Assembly: GCA_003194525.1 (NCBI GenBank)
Contig: NBIV01000131.1
Coordinates: 150,192-214,191 of the forward strand
Origin: Gracilariopsis chorda
Taxonomy: Eukaryota > Rhodophyta > Florideophyceae > Gracilariales > Gracilariaceae
Direction: 5' to 3'
DNA: 64,000 nucleotides
Shown here: piece by piece, positions 63,991 through 64,000 of the stretch
How positions within the stretch are numbered: position 1 is the first letter of the stretch
How the letters are laid out: the number at the start of each line of letters is the position of its first letter
The notes under the pieces: generated by a model
Told to the model about the DNA's origin: nothing
Seen by the model: only the letters and a program-made list of their open reading frames with translations
Databases searched by the model: none
Translations under genes and position numbers: made by a program

Positions 63991-64000
63991 ATCATCAGAA

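Overview
The window is nuclear DNA of a eukaryote whose intergenic space is filled with LTR retrotransposons. The few host-type genes (a flavin monooxygenase, a USP-like protein, a secreted protein, a membrane protein) have no visible introns, and two have TATA boxes upstream. Compact intronless genes between blocks of nested LTR elements fit a florideophyte red alga (Chondrus/Gracilaria type). This is inference only; no gene here settles the taxon, and an oomycete or another alga remains possible.

Layout. (1) 1-6521: 3' part of a Ty3/gypsy chromovirus (element 1, + strand pol) with a long unrecognised ORF on the opposite strand between pol and the 3' LTR. (2) 6522-29282: a Russian-doll nest. 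A Ty1/copia pol (6522-7162, resuming near 28517-29282) is split by a minus-strand gypsy (element 2, LTRs 7512-8031 and 27779-28297, about 9% diverged). Element 2 is split between protease and reverse transcriptase by a younger plus-strand gypsy (element 3, 15181-24620, LTRs about 2.3% diverged). Element 2 carries the same unrecognised antisense ORF as element 1, in the same relative place. (3) 29283-36801: host-gene island with a USP-like pseudo-deubiquitinase, a flavin-containing monooxygenase and a secreted Cys-containing protein. (4) 36802-42126: a complete, young gypsy chromovirus (element 4) with 270-bp LTRs, a 5-bp target duplication and a textbook slippery site at the end of gag. (5) 43048-52950: a structured inverted repeat, then a LINE (endonuclease, RT, RNase H) interrupted by a minus-strand gypsy (element 5, 44647-50057). 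(6) 52962-54702: remnant of a DDE transposase joined to a PD-(D/E)XK-like nuclease. (7) 55314-64000: a multipass membrane protein, two broken coiled-coil genes, and a very long broken gene with a ParB-like domain (DGxHR motif), followed by a 230-bp foldback element built of palindromes.

Most element genes carry nonsense codons or frameshifts. The two most unusual observations are the conserved convergent antisense ORF of elements 1 and 2, and a very dense pattern of 10-16 nt inverted repeats (stem 4-6, loop 0-5) through elements 2 and 3, in both coding and LTR sequence.
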